64,000 bases of DNA from Amedibacterium intestinale (GCF_010537335.1 NZ_AP019711.1:1426001-1490000), one strand, 5' to 3'. Counted from the first letter of the stretch, positions 36,473 through 48,732 are shown. The notes: generated from the letters alone by a model not told the origin. Program-made: numbers and translations.

Positions 36473-37918
36473 ATGCAAGACTTTATCAATTGCGAAGCTT
36501 CTATTTGCACAATCTTCAATCTGGATTCATCGATTTTAGAATCCTGTTCCTGTATTAGACGAAATGAACAGACGATCATCGATGTAAAGCTTTTAGATTC
36601 TCGACCAGCTTGTCCTGAATGTGGAAATCCCATCACGAAGATCAAGGGATATGTGACCAAGACAATCCAGCACTCGTTACTGGCCGATAAAAAATGTGTT
36701 CTTCAATACCATGCCAGGCGATATATCTGCCCAATATGCCACAAAACGTTCTATGAATACAATCCTTTCGTCTTCCAGAACATGAAGATTTCTTCAGATC
36801 TGATGCTTCAGATCCTCAAGGACTTGCAAGAACCTGGCGAAACCTTTACCCACGCAGCTAAGAGATATCATATTTCTCCAACTTCTGTTTCATCGATCTT
36901 CGATTCGGTTGTTTCGATTCCAAGGGCAAAACTGCCAGAAATCATGTGCACAGATGAAAACTATGCCTTTCATTCCAAAACACAAAACAGTAAGTACATC
37001 TGTCTTTTGATCGATCAGACCAATGGGCAGCCAATCGATATCTTGCCTAGTCGACGATATGAATATTTAGATAAATACTTCTCAAATATACCAAAATATG
37101 AAATAGATCAGGTCCATATCATGATTACGGATATGTACGAACCATACCGCAGGATTATTAAAAAACATTTCAAAAATGCGATTCATGTGGTCGACCATTA
37201 TCATGTTTCACAGGAACTGCACCGCAGAGTGGACAGGGTTCGCTTAAGGATCATGAACCCCCTGCGATGCATCAACACATCGAAACGCACCCAGGAACAA
37301 GAAGAAAACTATTATCTGTTAAAACACAAGAACGGACTCCTGTTCAAGCACTTTACAAGATCTAAAGGCGCCGATGGAAAACCACTTTTCGATATTTTAA
37401 GACCAAAAGAATATAATAAGGTTCTAAAACGATATATGAACCCATACGATTATGCCAATGCGCTTGTATCTATTCATCCGGATATAAACACGGCCTGGGA
37501 ATTAAAGGATGAACTTACGGATTTCTATGTCTCGAACACACTTGAAACGGCACCTGCTGCTTTGAAAAAAGTCATTACCGATTTCAGAGAAAGCAATGTA
37601 GAAGAAATGGTCAAGTTTAGTTACACATTAGCCAACTGGCAAACCGAGATCATCAATTCTTTCTACATAGCCAAAACCGAATACAAGCTCTCGAGAAAGA
37701 CAGGACAAATCACTGTCGGATATAAAAGGCTCAACAACGCACTGATGGAACGACTCAACGGAACCGTCAAGCTGATTACCAAGGCAGCCAACGGATATAC
37801 CAATTGGGAACGATTCCGTAACCGATGCATGTTGGTCCTTGAAAAAGGCATAGAATTTGCGATCGACGAGAAAGACAAAAGCGTAAAGATGGTCGAAAAA
37901 AAGGAGCCCACCACCTAG
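36473..37918 (+). CDS. ISL3-family transposase
   Basis: This is a DDE transposase of 481 residues. The N-terminus has a zinc-binding region (CPECGNP ... CPICHKTF, residues 42-87) and a helix-turn-helix (THAAKRYHISPTSVSSIFD). The catalytic acidic residues are probably D in CTDENYA (near 163), D in ITDMYEPYRR (near 219), which is followed by the typical VVDHYHVSQELHRRVDRVR, and E in MERLNGTVKLITKAANGY (near 425). ATG 36473 follows AGGAGGTG. The reading frame is intact. Confidence 0.95.
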   Translation: MQDFINCEASICTIFNLDSSILESCSCIRRNEQTIIDVKLLDSRPACPECGNPITKIKGYVTKTIQHSLLADKKCVLQYHARRYICPICHKTFYEYNPFVFQNMKISSDLMLQILKDLQEPGETFTHAAKRYHISPTSVSSIFDSVVSIPRAKLPEIMCTDENYAFHSKTQNSKYICLLIDQTNGQPIDILPSRRYEYLDKYFSNIPKYEIDQVHIMITDMYEPYRRIIKKHFKNAIHVVDHYHVSQELHRRVDRVRLRIMNPLRCINTSKRTQEQEENYYLLKHKNGLLFKHFTRSKGADGKPLFDILRPKEYNKVLKRYMNPYDYANALVSIHPDINTAWELKDELTDFYVSNTLETAPAALKKVITDFRESNVEEMVKFSYTLANWQTEIINSFYIAKTEYKLSRKTGQITVGYKRLNNALMERLNGTVKLITKAANGYTNWERFRNRCMLVLEKGIEFAIDEKDKSVKMVEKKEPTT

Positions 37919-38024
37919 GACAGGTGATGAGCCCTTTAGACCCTCTCAACGAAATAGGGTATATGCCGCCCCCAAGTAATCTCGAAGATCAAATTCAGCT
38001 AACCCCAACTATTTTTGGAGCACC

Positions 38025-38032
38025 ATAACATT
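38025..38032. repeat. 8-bp target duplication, right copy (ISL3 element)
   Basis: ATAACATT directly follows the right inverted repeat and equals 35713-35720. Together with the flanks it once formed the loop and part of the stem of a terminator for the AGCS gene. Confidence 0.85.
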
Positions 38033-38041
38033 CGACTATTT

Positions 38042-39445
38042 CTACAAATCTTCATATTCTTTTTTTATATCTTTCCAACAATCCGCATGTTTAATTCCCA
38101 GCTTTTCAGGATCAAACAGTGGATCTTTTCCTTCTTTTTTCTGTTGTGTATAATCACGTAAGCAAATGAACGCAACTTTTCCTAAAATCAAAATAACCAC
38201 AATATTTAAAACAGCCGTAAATCCCATTAACACATCCGCAAGATCCCATACTGTTGTAAAATCAAGCTGTGCACCGAAAAAGATTGCAAGAATACATACA
38301 ACTCTAAAAATAAATAAAGATTTTTTACTATTGATAATAAATTTAAGATTTCCTTCTGCATAACAATAATTTCCAATGAGCGATGAAAAAGCAAATAAGA
38401 AAATAGATATTGTTATAAAATGAATTCCTATTTCTCCAATTTCAGAAAAAATAGCCTGCTGAACATAAGGCATCCCCTGTAATCCGTCATATATACCATA
38501 ATTCAACAACATGAAGGCAGTAGTTGTGCAAATTAATATTGTATCTATAAATACAGAGATGGTCTGCACCAAGCCTTGTTTCACCGGATGAGATACATCT
38601 GCTGTCGCTCCTGCATTAGGAGCTGATCCCATACCTGCTTCATTTGAAAATAAACCACGTTTTATTCCATGCATTACACAAGAACCTGCAAAACCTCCTG
38701 AAATTGCTTTGAAATCAAAAGCAGCTGAAAAAATATCATGGAATAATACAGGTAACTTATCTATGTTTATAAACGTGATATAAACTCCTAAAAGAATGTA
38801 TAGTACTGCCATTACAGGTACGACTGTTGAACTAATAATACCAATTCTATGTACACCGCCAAAAATAACGAATGCACTTAATACAGCTAATATGATTCCT
38901 ATGATAAGGGCAACAAGCTGTTCATTATCAAAGTAGTATGCAACAGCACTGCTTACATTATAAGCCTGCAATGGATTAAATCCAAAACAGAAACAAGCAA
39001 TTAACAAAACTGCAAATATAACTCCTAGCCAGCGTTTACCTAAAGCCTTCTGCATATAGTAAGCAGGTCCACCTCTATATTGTTCGCCATCTTTATTTTT
39101 ATAAACCTGTGCTAAAGTAGATTCAATAAAAGCACTGGCTGCTCCTATTAAGGCAATAATCCACATCCAGAAAATAGATCCAGCACCACCAGCAGCTAAT
39201 GCAGTCGCAACACCAGCGATATTTCCAGTTCCTACTCGAGAAGCCGTTGAAATCATCAACGCTTGAAAAGAAGAGACTCCACCCTGTTTATGTGATTTTT
39301 CACTTAATAATTGAATTCCTTCCTTGAATAAACGAAATTGCACAAAACGTGTACGAAATGTAAAATACAGTCCAGCTACAAGTAAAAGTGCAATTAAAAT
39401 ATAACTATATAAAAATTCATTTAATATACTTAATAAAGCTCCCAT
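38042..39445 (-). CDS. Alanine/glycine:cation symporter (AGCS family)
   Basis: This membrane carrier takes up alanine or glycine with sodium or protons. The 467-residue protein has about eleven helices. The family signature is near residue 70: SRVGTGNIAGVATALAAGGAG, followed by WMWIIALIGAASAFIESTLAQVYK and later FSNEAGMGSAPNAGATAD. ATG 39445 follows AAAGGAAGTG. The gene is monocistronic. The ISL3 insertion lies 10 bp beyond its stop and has split its terminator. Confidence 0.95.
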   Translation of the reverse strand: MGALLSILNEFLYSYILIALLLVAGLYFTFRTRFVQFRLFKEGIQLLSEKSHKQGGVSSFQALMISTASRVGTGNIAGVATALAAGGAGSIFWMWIIALIGAASAFIESTLAQVYKNKDGEQYRGGPAYYMQKALGKRWLGVIFAVLLIACFCFGFNPLQAYNVSSAVAYYFDNEQLVALIIGIILAVLSAFVIFGGVHRIGIISSTVVPVMAVLYILLGVYITFINIDKLPVLFHDIFSAAFDFKAISGGFAGSCVMHGIKRGLFSNEAGMGSAPNAGATADVSHPVKQGLVQTISVFIDTILICTTTAFMLLNYGIYDGLQGMPYVQQAIFSEIGEIGIHFITISIFLFAFSSLIGNYCYAEGNLKFIINSKKSLFIFRVVCILAIFFGAQLDFTTVWDLADVLMGFTAVLNIVVILILGKVAFICLRDYTQQKKEGKDPLFDPEKLGIKHADCWKDIKKEYEDL

Positions 39446-39474
39446 ACATTCACTTCCTTTCTAAAAACATAAAA

Positions 39475-39524
39475 AAACATGATACTAATCATTCATGCTT
39501 TCTGATTATATCATGTTTCCTATG
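39475..39524 (-). terminator. Terminator of the DUF378 gene
   Basis: AAACATGATA and TATCATGTTT pair around a second, inner stem. A run of seven T follows on the minus strand. Confidence 0.75.
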
Positions 39525-39538
39525 TTTGTAAAGTTGTT

Positions 39539-39754
39539 TTACTTATACGTCTTATCATAAGGTGACATAACTCTAGGATAAAACATAAGCATATATAAAC
39601 CACTTAATCCAACTAAAACGTACACACCTCGCTCAGCTAGTGAATTGAACCCAAATAGGAATGTTACTAAATTAAAATCAAACAAACCTATTAGACCCCA
39701 GTTAATTGCACCAACAATTCCAATTGTAAGGAATAAACAGTTCAATAATTTCAT
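39539..39754 (-). CDS. DUF378 membrane protein
   Basis: This is a 71-residue membrane protein with two helices (about residues 5-27 and 43-60). The pattern LTIGIVGAINWGLIGLFDFNLVTFLFG followed by a second helix is characteristic of DUF378. Function is unknown. ATG 39754 follows GGGAGG. Confidence 0.9.
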   Translation of the reverse strand: MKLLNCLFLTIGIVGAINWGLIGLFDFNLVTFLFGFNSLAERGVYVLVGLSGLYMLMFYPRVMSPYDKTYK

Positions 39755-39795
39755 AATAATACCTCCCTATTTGAAGTATGCTACAAGAGAAAGTT

Positions 39796-39815
39796 TTTAT
39801 ACATAAAAGTATAAA
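39796..39815. promoter_or_regulatory. Palindrome between divergent small genes
   Basis: TTTATAC-ATAAAA-GTATAAA is a perfect 7-bp inverted repeat with a 6-base spacer, placed between the divergent starts at 39754 and 39855. It also contains -10-like sequences on both strands, so it could be a shared operator/promoter. Confidence 0.4.
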
Positions 39816-39854
39816 TCTTCTCCAATTGGGAACATCATAAATGGAGGGATGTAT

Positions 39855-40079
39855 ATGTATGCAATTATCAGTAAAAGAAATCATGAATGGCTATCAAAGA
39901 TAGATAAACAAAAAGGAGTAGGAAGTTCTCACTATGTAAAGACCGGAAAAATACCCTTGTTATTTGAAACAAAAGACTTAGCAAGAATTGAATTAATAAT
40001 GTATCATTTATCGCAAAACAAATATCAAATAGTAAAAGTACAAATAGAGAAAATAAATGATGAGGTCGATATACCCTAA
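39855..40079 (+). CDS. Small hypothetical protein
   Basis: This 74-residue soluble protein is not recognised. It starts MYAIISKRNHEWLSKIDKQK and is basic in the first half. The start is ATG 39855, six bases after GGAGGG; ATG 39849 touches the site. It lies 54 bp ahead of another small gene and may be co-transcribed with it. Confidence 0.55.
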   Translation: MYAIISKRNHEWLSKIDKQKGVGSSHYVKTGKIPLLFETKDLARIELIMYHLSQNKYQIVKVQIEKINDEVDIP

Positions 40080-40133
40080 AGTATATACTAATTTTTAAGA
40101 ATATTTGCTATTATAAAATCCCGAGGTGATTTT

Positions 40134-40334
40134 ATGAATAATCAAGCAAGTGAATTAATGATAACCTATTTATTTTTAGATTTTCTTCTTTATTCTTATG
40201 ATAGAAAAAATAAAGAAGAAAGCTTGCACTTAGAAAAATTATGTAGGAATTATATGCAAACATTTTTACCTCAAAACTGTTTAGAAATATTTGATAAAGA
40301 GATAAAAGAGTTTCACTCTTATAATAAAATATAG
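40134..40334 (+). CDS. Small hypothetical protein
   Basis: This 66-residue protein is not recognised. It is rich in charged and aromatic residues (LDFLLYSYDRKNKEESLHLEKLCRN). ATG 40134 is preceded by GAGGTGA at good spacing, which supports translation. A hairpin (40336-40371, AAGCAGTAA/TTACTGCTT) follows the stop and probably ends transcription. Confidence 0.55.
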   Translation: MNNQASELMITYLFLDFLLYSYDRKNKEESLHLEKLCRNYMQTFLPQNCLEIFDKEIKEFHSYNKI

Positions 40335-40335
40335 A

Positions 40336-40371
40336 AAGCAGTAACCGTGTATATCTACATGATTACTGCTT
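40336..40371 (+). terminator. Hairpin after the small plus-strand genes
   Basis: AAGCAGTAA and TTACTGCTT form a 9-bp stem with an 18-base loop. Only a weak T tail follows. Confidence 0.5.
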
Positions 40372-40401
40372 CTTATTTATACTCCTATAATAAACATGAA
40401 A

Positions 40402-40452
40402 TAAAAAAAGCCATGGTATAGAACCATGACAAAAAAAAGAGCCGCAAGGCTC
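40402..40452 (-). terminator. Tandem terminators of the rRNA operon
   Basis: On the minus strand, GAGCC-TTGC-GGCTC with eight T (40431-40452) is followed by CATGGT-TCTAT-ACCATG with seven T (40403-40428). Confidence 0.85.
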
Positions 40453-40459
40453 AAAAAGG

Positions 40460-40573
40460 AACTGGCGACGTGCTATCTTCACCAGAGCACGTCTGGATAT
40501 TGTCGCCGCTGAAGTGCTTAACTTCTGTGTTCGGGATGAGAACAGGTGTGTCCACTTCGCCATCATCACCAGA
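40460..40573 (-). rRNA. rrf: 5S ribosomal RNA
   Basis: The RNA begins TCTGGTGATG and ends CGTCGCCAGT, which pair as helix I. The conserved loop CCGAACACAGAAGTTAAGC is present. It is last in the order 16S-23S-5S. Ends are set by pairing and may be off by one or two bases. Confidence 0.93.
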
Positions 40574-40591
40574 TCCCTGAAGGTTCGAACC

Positions 40592-40609
40592 TTCAAAACT
40601 GAACAACAG
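40592..40609 (-). other. 3' half of the 23S processing stalk
   Basis: Minus-strand CTGTTGTTCAGTTTTGAA can pair with TTTGAAAACTGAATAACAG at 43603-43621, enclosing the 23S precursor, as for RNase III processing. Confidence 0.6.
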
Positions 40610-40616
40610 TCAACAT

Positions 40617-43513
<2,897 letters not shown>

Positions 43514-43602
43514 CCATTAGCTTAGCTTTGAGTTTTCTGTTTGTTTAACTTCAACTCGTGAATTTCTTACAACTTTTCGTTATAGACCTTCTGTTATGTC
43601 TT

Positions 43603-43621
43603 CTGTTATTCAGTTTTCAAA
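43603..43621 (-). other. 5' half of the 23S processing stalk in the 16S-23S spacer
   Basis: It is complementary to the segment at 40592-40609. The 180-bp spacer contains no tRNA gene. Confidence 0.6.
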
Positions 43622-43646
43622 GATCGATTCGGAATGCTTCTCAGCC

Positions 43647-43666
43647 TTCCAAAACCAAACAGGAAA
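43647..43666 (-). other. 3' half of the 16S processing stalk
   Basis: Minus-strand TTTCCTGTTTGGTTTTGGAA pairs with the segment at 45310-45329 upstream of 16S. Confidence 0.6.
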
Positions 43667-43693
43667 TATCTTTCTCTACACTCTTTCTCCTTA

Positions 43694-45236
<1,543 letters not shown>

Positions 45237-45309
45237 TTTTAGCTCAAAACGTTTTCTGCTAACGTTTTTTCTTTTGTTTTGTTATCTTTTTCATTGTTTG
45301 AAATTGACG

Positions 45310-45329
45310 TTTCCTGTTTAGTTTTCAAA
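45310..45329 (-). other. 5' half of the 16S processing stalk
   Basis: Minus-strand TTTGAAAACTAAACAGGAAA in the leader pairs with the segment at 43647-43666 behind 16S. Confidence 0.6.
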
Positions 45330-45363
45330 GACCGAGCCAAGCTCTCTCGCTTGGTGCTCGTAT

Positions 45364-45392
45364 ATATTACCACCCGCTCTTCCCTATGTCAA
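45364..45392 (-). promoter_or_regulatory. rRNA operon promoter
   Basis: Minus-strand TTGACA (45387-45392) and TAATAT (45364-45369) are 17 bases apart. The GC-rich stretch before the -10 and the AT-rich upstream region are typical of rrn promoters. From here to 45540 the DNA is T-rich on the plus strand and contains no gene. Confidence 0.85.
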
Positions 45393-45547
45393 CATTTTTT
45401 TACTCTTTTTTTACTTTTTTTTCGAGATTTTTTCAAGTCCTTTTTATTTCTCTTATTTTCCTGTATCTATTCACTTTCTTTTTGATTTTTTCTTCTGTTG
45501 ATTTGCTGTTATCTTTTTGCGATTTCTATCTATAAATCATATAAATA

Positions 45548-45556
45548 TGATATAAT
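45548..45556 (+). promoter_or_regulatory. Extended -10 promoter of the D-Asp ligase-like gene
   Basis: TGATATAAT on the plus strand is an extended -10 element about 70 bases before the start codon. No clear -35 is seen. Confidence 0.55.
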
Positions 45557-45628
45557 CTTTTTGGTCTTTCAATTATTTATTGAAAGCATTATTTACTTTT
45601 ATTTATCATAGAAAAGAGGTTGAATAGA

Positions 45629-46870
45629 TTGGATTGTATTATTAACAACAAGAACCGTTCTTTCCTCCCTGTTCTTCTTGGTACAGATGCAAATGCTTAT
45701 GGTATGGCAAAATCATTTCATAAAGCCTATGGAATTACTTCTCTTTCTTTAGGAAAAGCACCTTTACTTGAAACAAAGAGAAGTAATATTGTCAAAGTCA
45801 TGACCTTCCATAACTTTGACCATGACGAAGTATTTAGAAAATATATCCAGGAAGTAGGAGAAACATATGGCAAAGAATATAAAAAACTCCTTTTAATAGC
45901 ATGTGGTGATCGCTATACGGAATTAATTGTTAACAATAGAGATATTATTGATAAATACTTTATTACAAACTACATTCCAAAAGAAATGAAGGAACAGTTG
46001 GAAAATAAAGAGGATTTCTATAAAATTTGTGAACAATATGGATTAGATTATCCAAAAACTTTTATTGTCACAAAGGCAAACAAAGATAACTTTACTCTCC
46101 CGTTTTCTTTTCCAGTAGCAGTAAAAGCAAGCAATAGTATTGAATATGTAGACTTAGAATTTGAAGGAAAGAAAAAAGGATATAAAGCAGATTCTTTGGA
46201 AGAATTAAAACGTATTCTTAGCAGTGTATATAATGCTGGTTATACAGGGAATATGATCATTCAAGATTTTATTCCTGGTGATGATAGTACCATGTATGTA
46301 TTGAACAGTTATTCAGACCAAAACGGCAATGTTCGTGTCATGTGTTTAGGACATTGTGTAAGTGAAGATTATACACCGCATGGAATTGGAAATTACAATG
46401 CTATTGTGCAGGAAGCAAATTCTGCAATATACAAACAGTATCAAAAATTTTTAGAAGATCTGCATTATGTGGGATATTCAAATTTCGATATGAAATATGA
46501 TGAAAGAGATGGAAAATATAAAGTCTTCGAAATCAACATCCGCCAAGGAAGAAGCAGTTACTTTACAACAGCGTCTGGATGTAATATTGCTGAATATATG
46601 GCTGAAGATTTGATTTTCCACAAACAAAATGAATTACATTATCATAACAATCCTTATCTTTGGCTGCATATCCCTCCTAGATTACTATTAAAGTATGTAT
46701 CAAAAAACAGTTATGCACAGGTTAAAAAATTAATCAGAGATAAAAAATACGATTACACATTACTTTATTCGAAAGATTTTAGTATTTTTAGAAGTATTAT
46801 GATTCGAAGATTTTATCACATGGCTTATAAAAAATATAAGCTATATTTTAACAAAAGAGGAATGGACTAG
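45629..46870 (+). CDS. ATP-grasp ligase, probable D-aspartate ligase
   Basis: This 413-residue protein has an N-terminal Rossmann-like domain (PVLLGTDANAYGMAKSFHKAYG) and an ATP-grasp fold (about residues 125-330): lysine in VAVKASNS, MIIQDFIPG for the adenine loop, and the metal site YKVFEINIRQGRSS. It resembles the carboxylate-amine ligases that include D-aspartate ligase of Enterococcus faecium (Aslfm), which adds D-Asp to the lysine of the peptidoglycan precursor. The next gene is an aspartate racemase homologue, which strongly supports this role. The start is set at TTG 45629, nine bases after AAAGAGG; TTG 45620 is an alternative. Confidence 0.8.
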   Translation: MDCIINNKNRSFLPVLLGTDANAYGMAKSFHKAYGITSLSLGKAPLLETKRSNIVKVMTFHNFDHDEVFRKYIQEVGETYGKEYKKLLLIACGDRYTELIVNNRDIIDKYFITNYIPKEMKEQLENKEDFYKICEQYGLDYPKTFIVTKANKDNFTLPFSFPVAVKASNSIEYVDLEFEGKKKGYKADSLEELKRILSSVYNAGYTGNMIIQDFIPGDDSTMYVLNSYSDQNGNVRVMCLGHCVSEDYTPHGIGNYNAIVQEANSAIYKQYQKFLEDLHYVGYSNFDMKYDERDGKYKVFEINIRQGRSSYFTTASGCNIAEYMAEDLIFHKQNELHYHNNPYLWLHIPPRLLLKYVSKNSYAQVKKLIRDKKYDYTLLYSKDFSIFRSIMIRRFYHMAYKKYKLYFNKRGMD

Positions 46871-46884
46871 TCTCCATTCCTTTT
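46857..46884 (+). terminator. Weak hairpin between the ligase and racemase genes
   Basis: GGAATGGA and TCCATTCC pair over the ligase stop codon and are followed by TTTT. It may act as a partial terminator. Confidence 0.45.
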
Positions 46885-46943
46885 CAAATGTTGTTTATCC
46901 GCAAAATATGTGATAAACTAATAACGCTTAAAGGAGGTGTGTT

Positions 46944-47639
46944 ATGCACTATCAACTTGGTATTTTAGGTGGAGTTGGATCTGATGCCAGCGCATATTTA
47001 TACGAAAAGATTTTAAAACACACAGCTGTTGATAAGGATCAAGATCATCTTGACATGGTTATTCTAAATCATGCTAGTATACCAGATCGCACTTCCTACA
47101 TTTTAGATCATTCTAACCCTAGTCCACTGCCACACATTATTTCTGATATTGAAATTTTTAATAAACTACAAGTAGAAATGATTGTTATTCCCTGCAATAC
47201 ATCCTATTACTTTTATGATGAATATTCTAAGTACAGCAATGTTCCGATTTACCATCTCATTGATGAAACAATAAAGAATATTAAAAGTAAAAATATACAG
47301 AAAGTTGGCATTTTGGCTACCGATGGAACAATTCAATCCGGACTCTATCAAAATTCATGTGAAAAGTTTCATATTAAATGGGAAATCCCCTGCATAAGCA
47401 ATCAGAAAAAAGTCATGGATATGATTTATACATATTTAAAAAAAGGAGATCCTGTTCCTAAAGAATTATTTGAATCTGTGCTTTATGAGATGAAAGAAAA
47501 AAAAGTCGAATGCATTATTCTTGCATGTACAGAGCTTTCTTTACTAAAAGAAATGTGGAAGCTTTCAGATTTTTTTATTGATCCATTGGATATATGTACA
47601 AATAATATTATCAAACACTTTAACAAAAACTTAAAATAG
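46944..47639 (+). CDS. Aspartate/glutamate racemase family protein, probable aspartate racemase
   Basis: This 231-residue cytoplasmic, cofactor-independent racemase starts with YQLGILGGVGSDASAYLYEKI, the family hallmark. The two catalytic cysteines are visible in VIPCNTSYYF (near residue 83) and IILACTELSLL (near 194). Asp racemases would provide D-aspartate for the upstream ligase. ATG 46944 follows AAAGGAGGTG. Only 73 bp separate the two genes. Glutamate or other substrates are possible, but the pairing argues for aspartate. Confidence 0.88.
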   Translation: MHYQLGILGGVGSDASAYLYEKILKHTAVDKDQDHLDMVILNHASIPDRTSYILDHSNPSPLPHIISDIEIFNKLQVEMIVIPCNTSYYFYDEYSKYSNVPIYHLIDETIKNIKSKNIQKVGILATDGTIQSGLYQNSCEKFHIKWEIPCISNQKKVMDMIYTYLKKGDPVPKELFESVLYEMKEKKVECIILACTELSLLKEMWKLSDFFIDPLDICTNNIIKHFNKNLK

Positions 47640-47682
47640 GAGTTATATTTCAAGCATTGTGAAAATAACTCCTATTTTTTTT
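47633..47682. terminator. Bidirectional terminator
   Basis: AATAGGAGTTAT and ATAACTCCTATT pair across an 18-base loop, with eight T on the plus side and TTTT on the minus side. It serves the racemase gene and the convergent Spo0A-like gene. Confidence 0.85.
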
Positions 47683-48052
47683 ATTCCAAATCTTCAAGTT
47701 TCAGGCGATCTACGATCATCGCAATAAATTCTGAATTGGTTGGTTTTGTTTTAGAGTAGCTTATCGTATTCCCAAAAATTTCTTCTAATATAGCAAGATT
47801 CCCTCTACTCCATGCTACTTCAATTGCGTTTCTAATTCCTCTTTCTACACAAGAAACATTTGTTTCATACTCATCTGCAACATCAGGATATAATCTTTTC
47901 ATCATATTTCCATGATAGGTAGCATCCTCATACATTTTTATAATTGCTGTTCTTAAATAATTGTGTCCTTTAATATGTGCAGGTGTCCCTATCTTGTGTA
48001 ACTCACAAGTTACCCTTCTATATAAGCTTTTCCTTTCTATTTCTTTTTCCAT
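47681..48052 (-). CDS. Stand-alone Spo0A C-terminal (effector) domain protein
   Basis: The 123-residue product consists almost wholly of the Spo0A DNA-binding domain: LHKIGTPAHIKGHNYLRTAI, ADEYETNVSCVERGIRNAIEVAWSRGN and FGNTISYSKTKPTNSEFIAMIVDRL match Spo0A closely. The phospho-receiver domain (about 120-130 residues, with the phosphorylated Asp) that precedes it in normal 260-270-residue Spo0A is absent, and the upstream DNA shows no remnant of one. In Spo0A the unphosphorylated receiver inhibits DNA binding, so this protein may act without a phosphorelay. ATG 48052 is preceded by GGATGAG; ATG 48076 is a second option. It ends at the bidirectional terminator. Confidence 0.85.
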   Translation of the reverse strand: MEKEIERKSLYRRVTCELHKIGTPAHIKGHNYLRTAIIKMYEDATYHGNMMKRLYPDVADEYETNVSCVERGIRNAIEVAWSRGNLAILEEIFGNTISYSKTKPTNSEFIAMIVDRLKLEDLE

Positions 48053-48137
48053 ACTTTTCTCATCCTTTCCTTTCATAATCAAGCAATAATATTTAAAACC
48101 TAAAAAATTAAAAAGTCTGTCACTTTTTATCTAATTT

Positions 48138-48144
48138 TGTCGAT
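48138..48144 (+). promoter_or_regulatory. Possible 0A box
   Basis: TGTCGAT matches the TGTCGAA core at six of seven bases and lies about 90 bp upstream of the Spo0A-like gene. Such short matches can arise by chance. Confidence 0.25.
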
Positions 48145-48263
48145 TTTGAATATTTTTTTAATTTTAACTATAAAAAGTATAGATTTACTGCCTTTTCTGA
48201 AAAAGCATAGATATCCTACTCTAATTTCATTAGCGAACTCGTTAGCAGTCTTCTTATAAAGTA

Positions 48264-48290
48264 TTAAAAAAGCCTTTACTTAAAGGCTTA
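48264..48290 (-). terminator. Terminator of the tmRNA gene
   Basis: AAGCCTTT-AAGT-AAAGGCTT followed by TTTT on the minus strand, about 10 bases after the tmRNA CCA end. Confidence 0.85.
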
Positions 48291-48300
48291 AATAACTTAT

Positions 48301-48681
48301 TGGTGGAGGTGAGGGGAGTCGAACCCCTGTCCAGAACCAGCCCCACGTACAGACTTCTACAGTTTAGTTCATGACAAATATTCAGCAGGTAATCATGAAC
48401 CACTCCTACTGAGGTGTCTATTTAATTTTTCGTATAACCATTCATAGACAAATGATTATCTTATCCTTTGCATCTTATGCGCTCTTCTATCTAATCAAAG
48501 GAGAAAAAGATAGTGGCGGCTGCGAACCTATGTCGGTTAATTAAGCAGCGAAAGCAACTCTCTGGTTTCCACCAAAGATGTTAGCTAATTTAGTTTTTCC
48601 GTTTAAATTTAATTGGTTATTACGTAACCATTCGACTGCCATCTGTACCAAGCATAACCCTGTCGAAACCAGTACACCCCC
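48301..48681 (-). ncRNA. ssrA: Transfer-messenger RNA
   Basis: This RNA rescues stalled ribosomes and tags their products for breakdown. The 5' end GGGGGTG pairs with CACCTCC before the A-CCA 3' end, and the T arm GGGGTTCGACTCCCC is clear. The 5' TGTACTGGTTTCGACAGGG matches tmRNAs. The tag frame (48600-48541) reads GKTKLANIFGGNQRVAFAA and ends in TAA. With the alanine from the tRNA part the tag is 20 residues, longer than the usual 10-15. smpB lies directly upstream. Confidence 0.96.
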
Positions 48682-48732
48682 AAATACAAGCAGTTGTAGT
48701 TTACCACATTTATAAGCAAACTACAACATGCA

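Larger units (their letters stand above)
35721..38024. mobile_element. Complete ISL3-family insertion sequence (2304 bp)
   Basis: The element is bounded by imperfect inverted repeats of about 29 bp: the left end GGTTATCCAAGAATGGTTAG and the right end (reversed) GGTGCTCCAAAAATAGTTGG, matching at roughly 22 of 29 positions. It is flanked by 8-bp direct repeats ATAACATT, the size known for ISL3. An extra inner inverted pair AGATTACTTGGGG (35758-35770 and 37970-37982) may be a further transposase site. It carries an ISL3 transposase and a zinc-ribbon accessory gene. Intact ends and genes suggest recent, possibly still active, insertion. Without the element, the flanks rejoin into a terminator hairpin of the AGCS gene. 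Confidence 0.92.

Noticed and set aside
43514-43693. tRNA gene in the 16S-23S spacer
   Set aside because: No cloverleaf or TTCGA-type T arm was found; the spacer holds only processing-stalk sequences.
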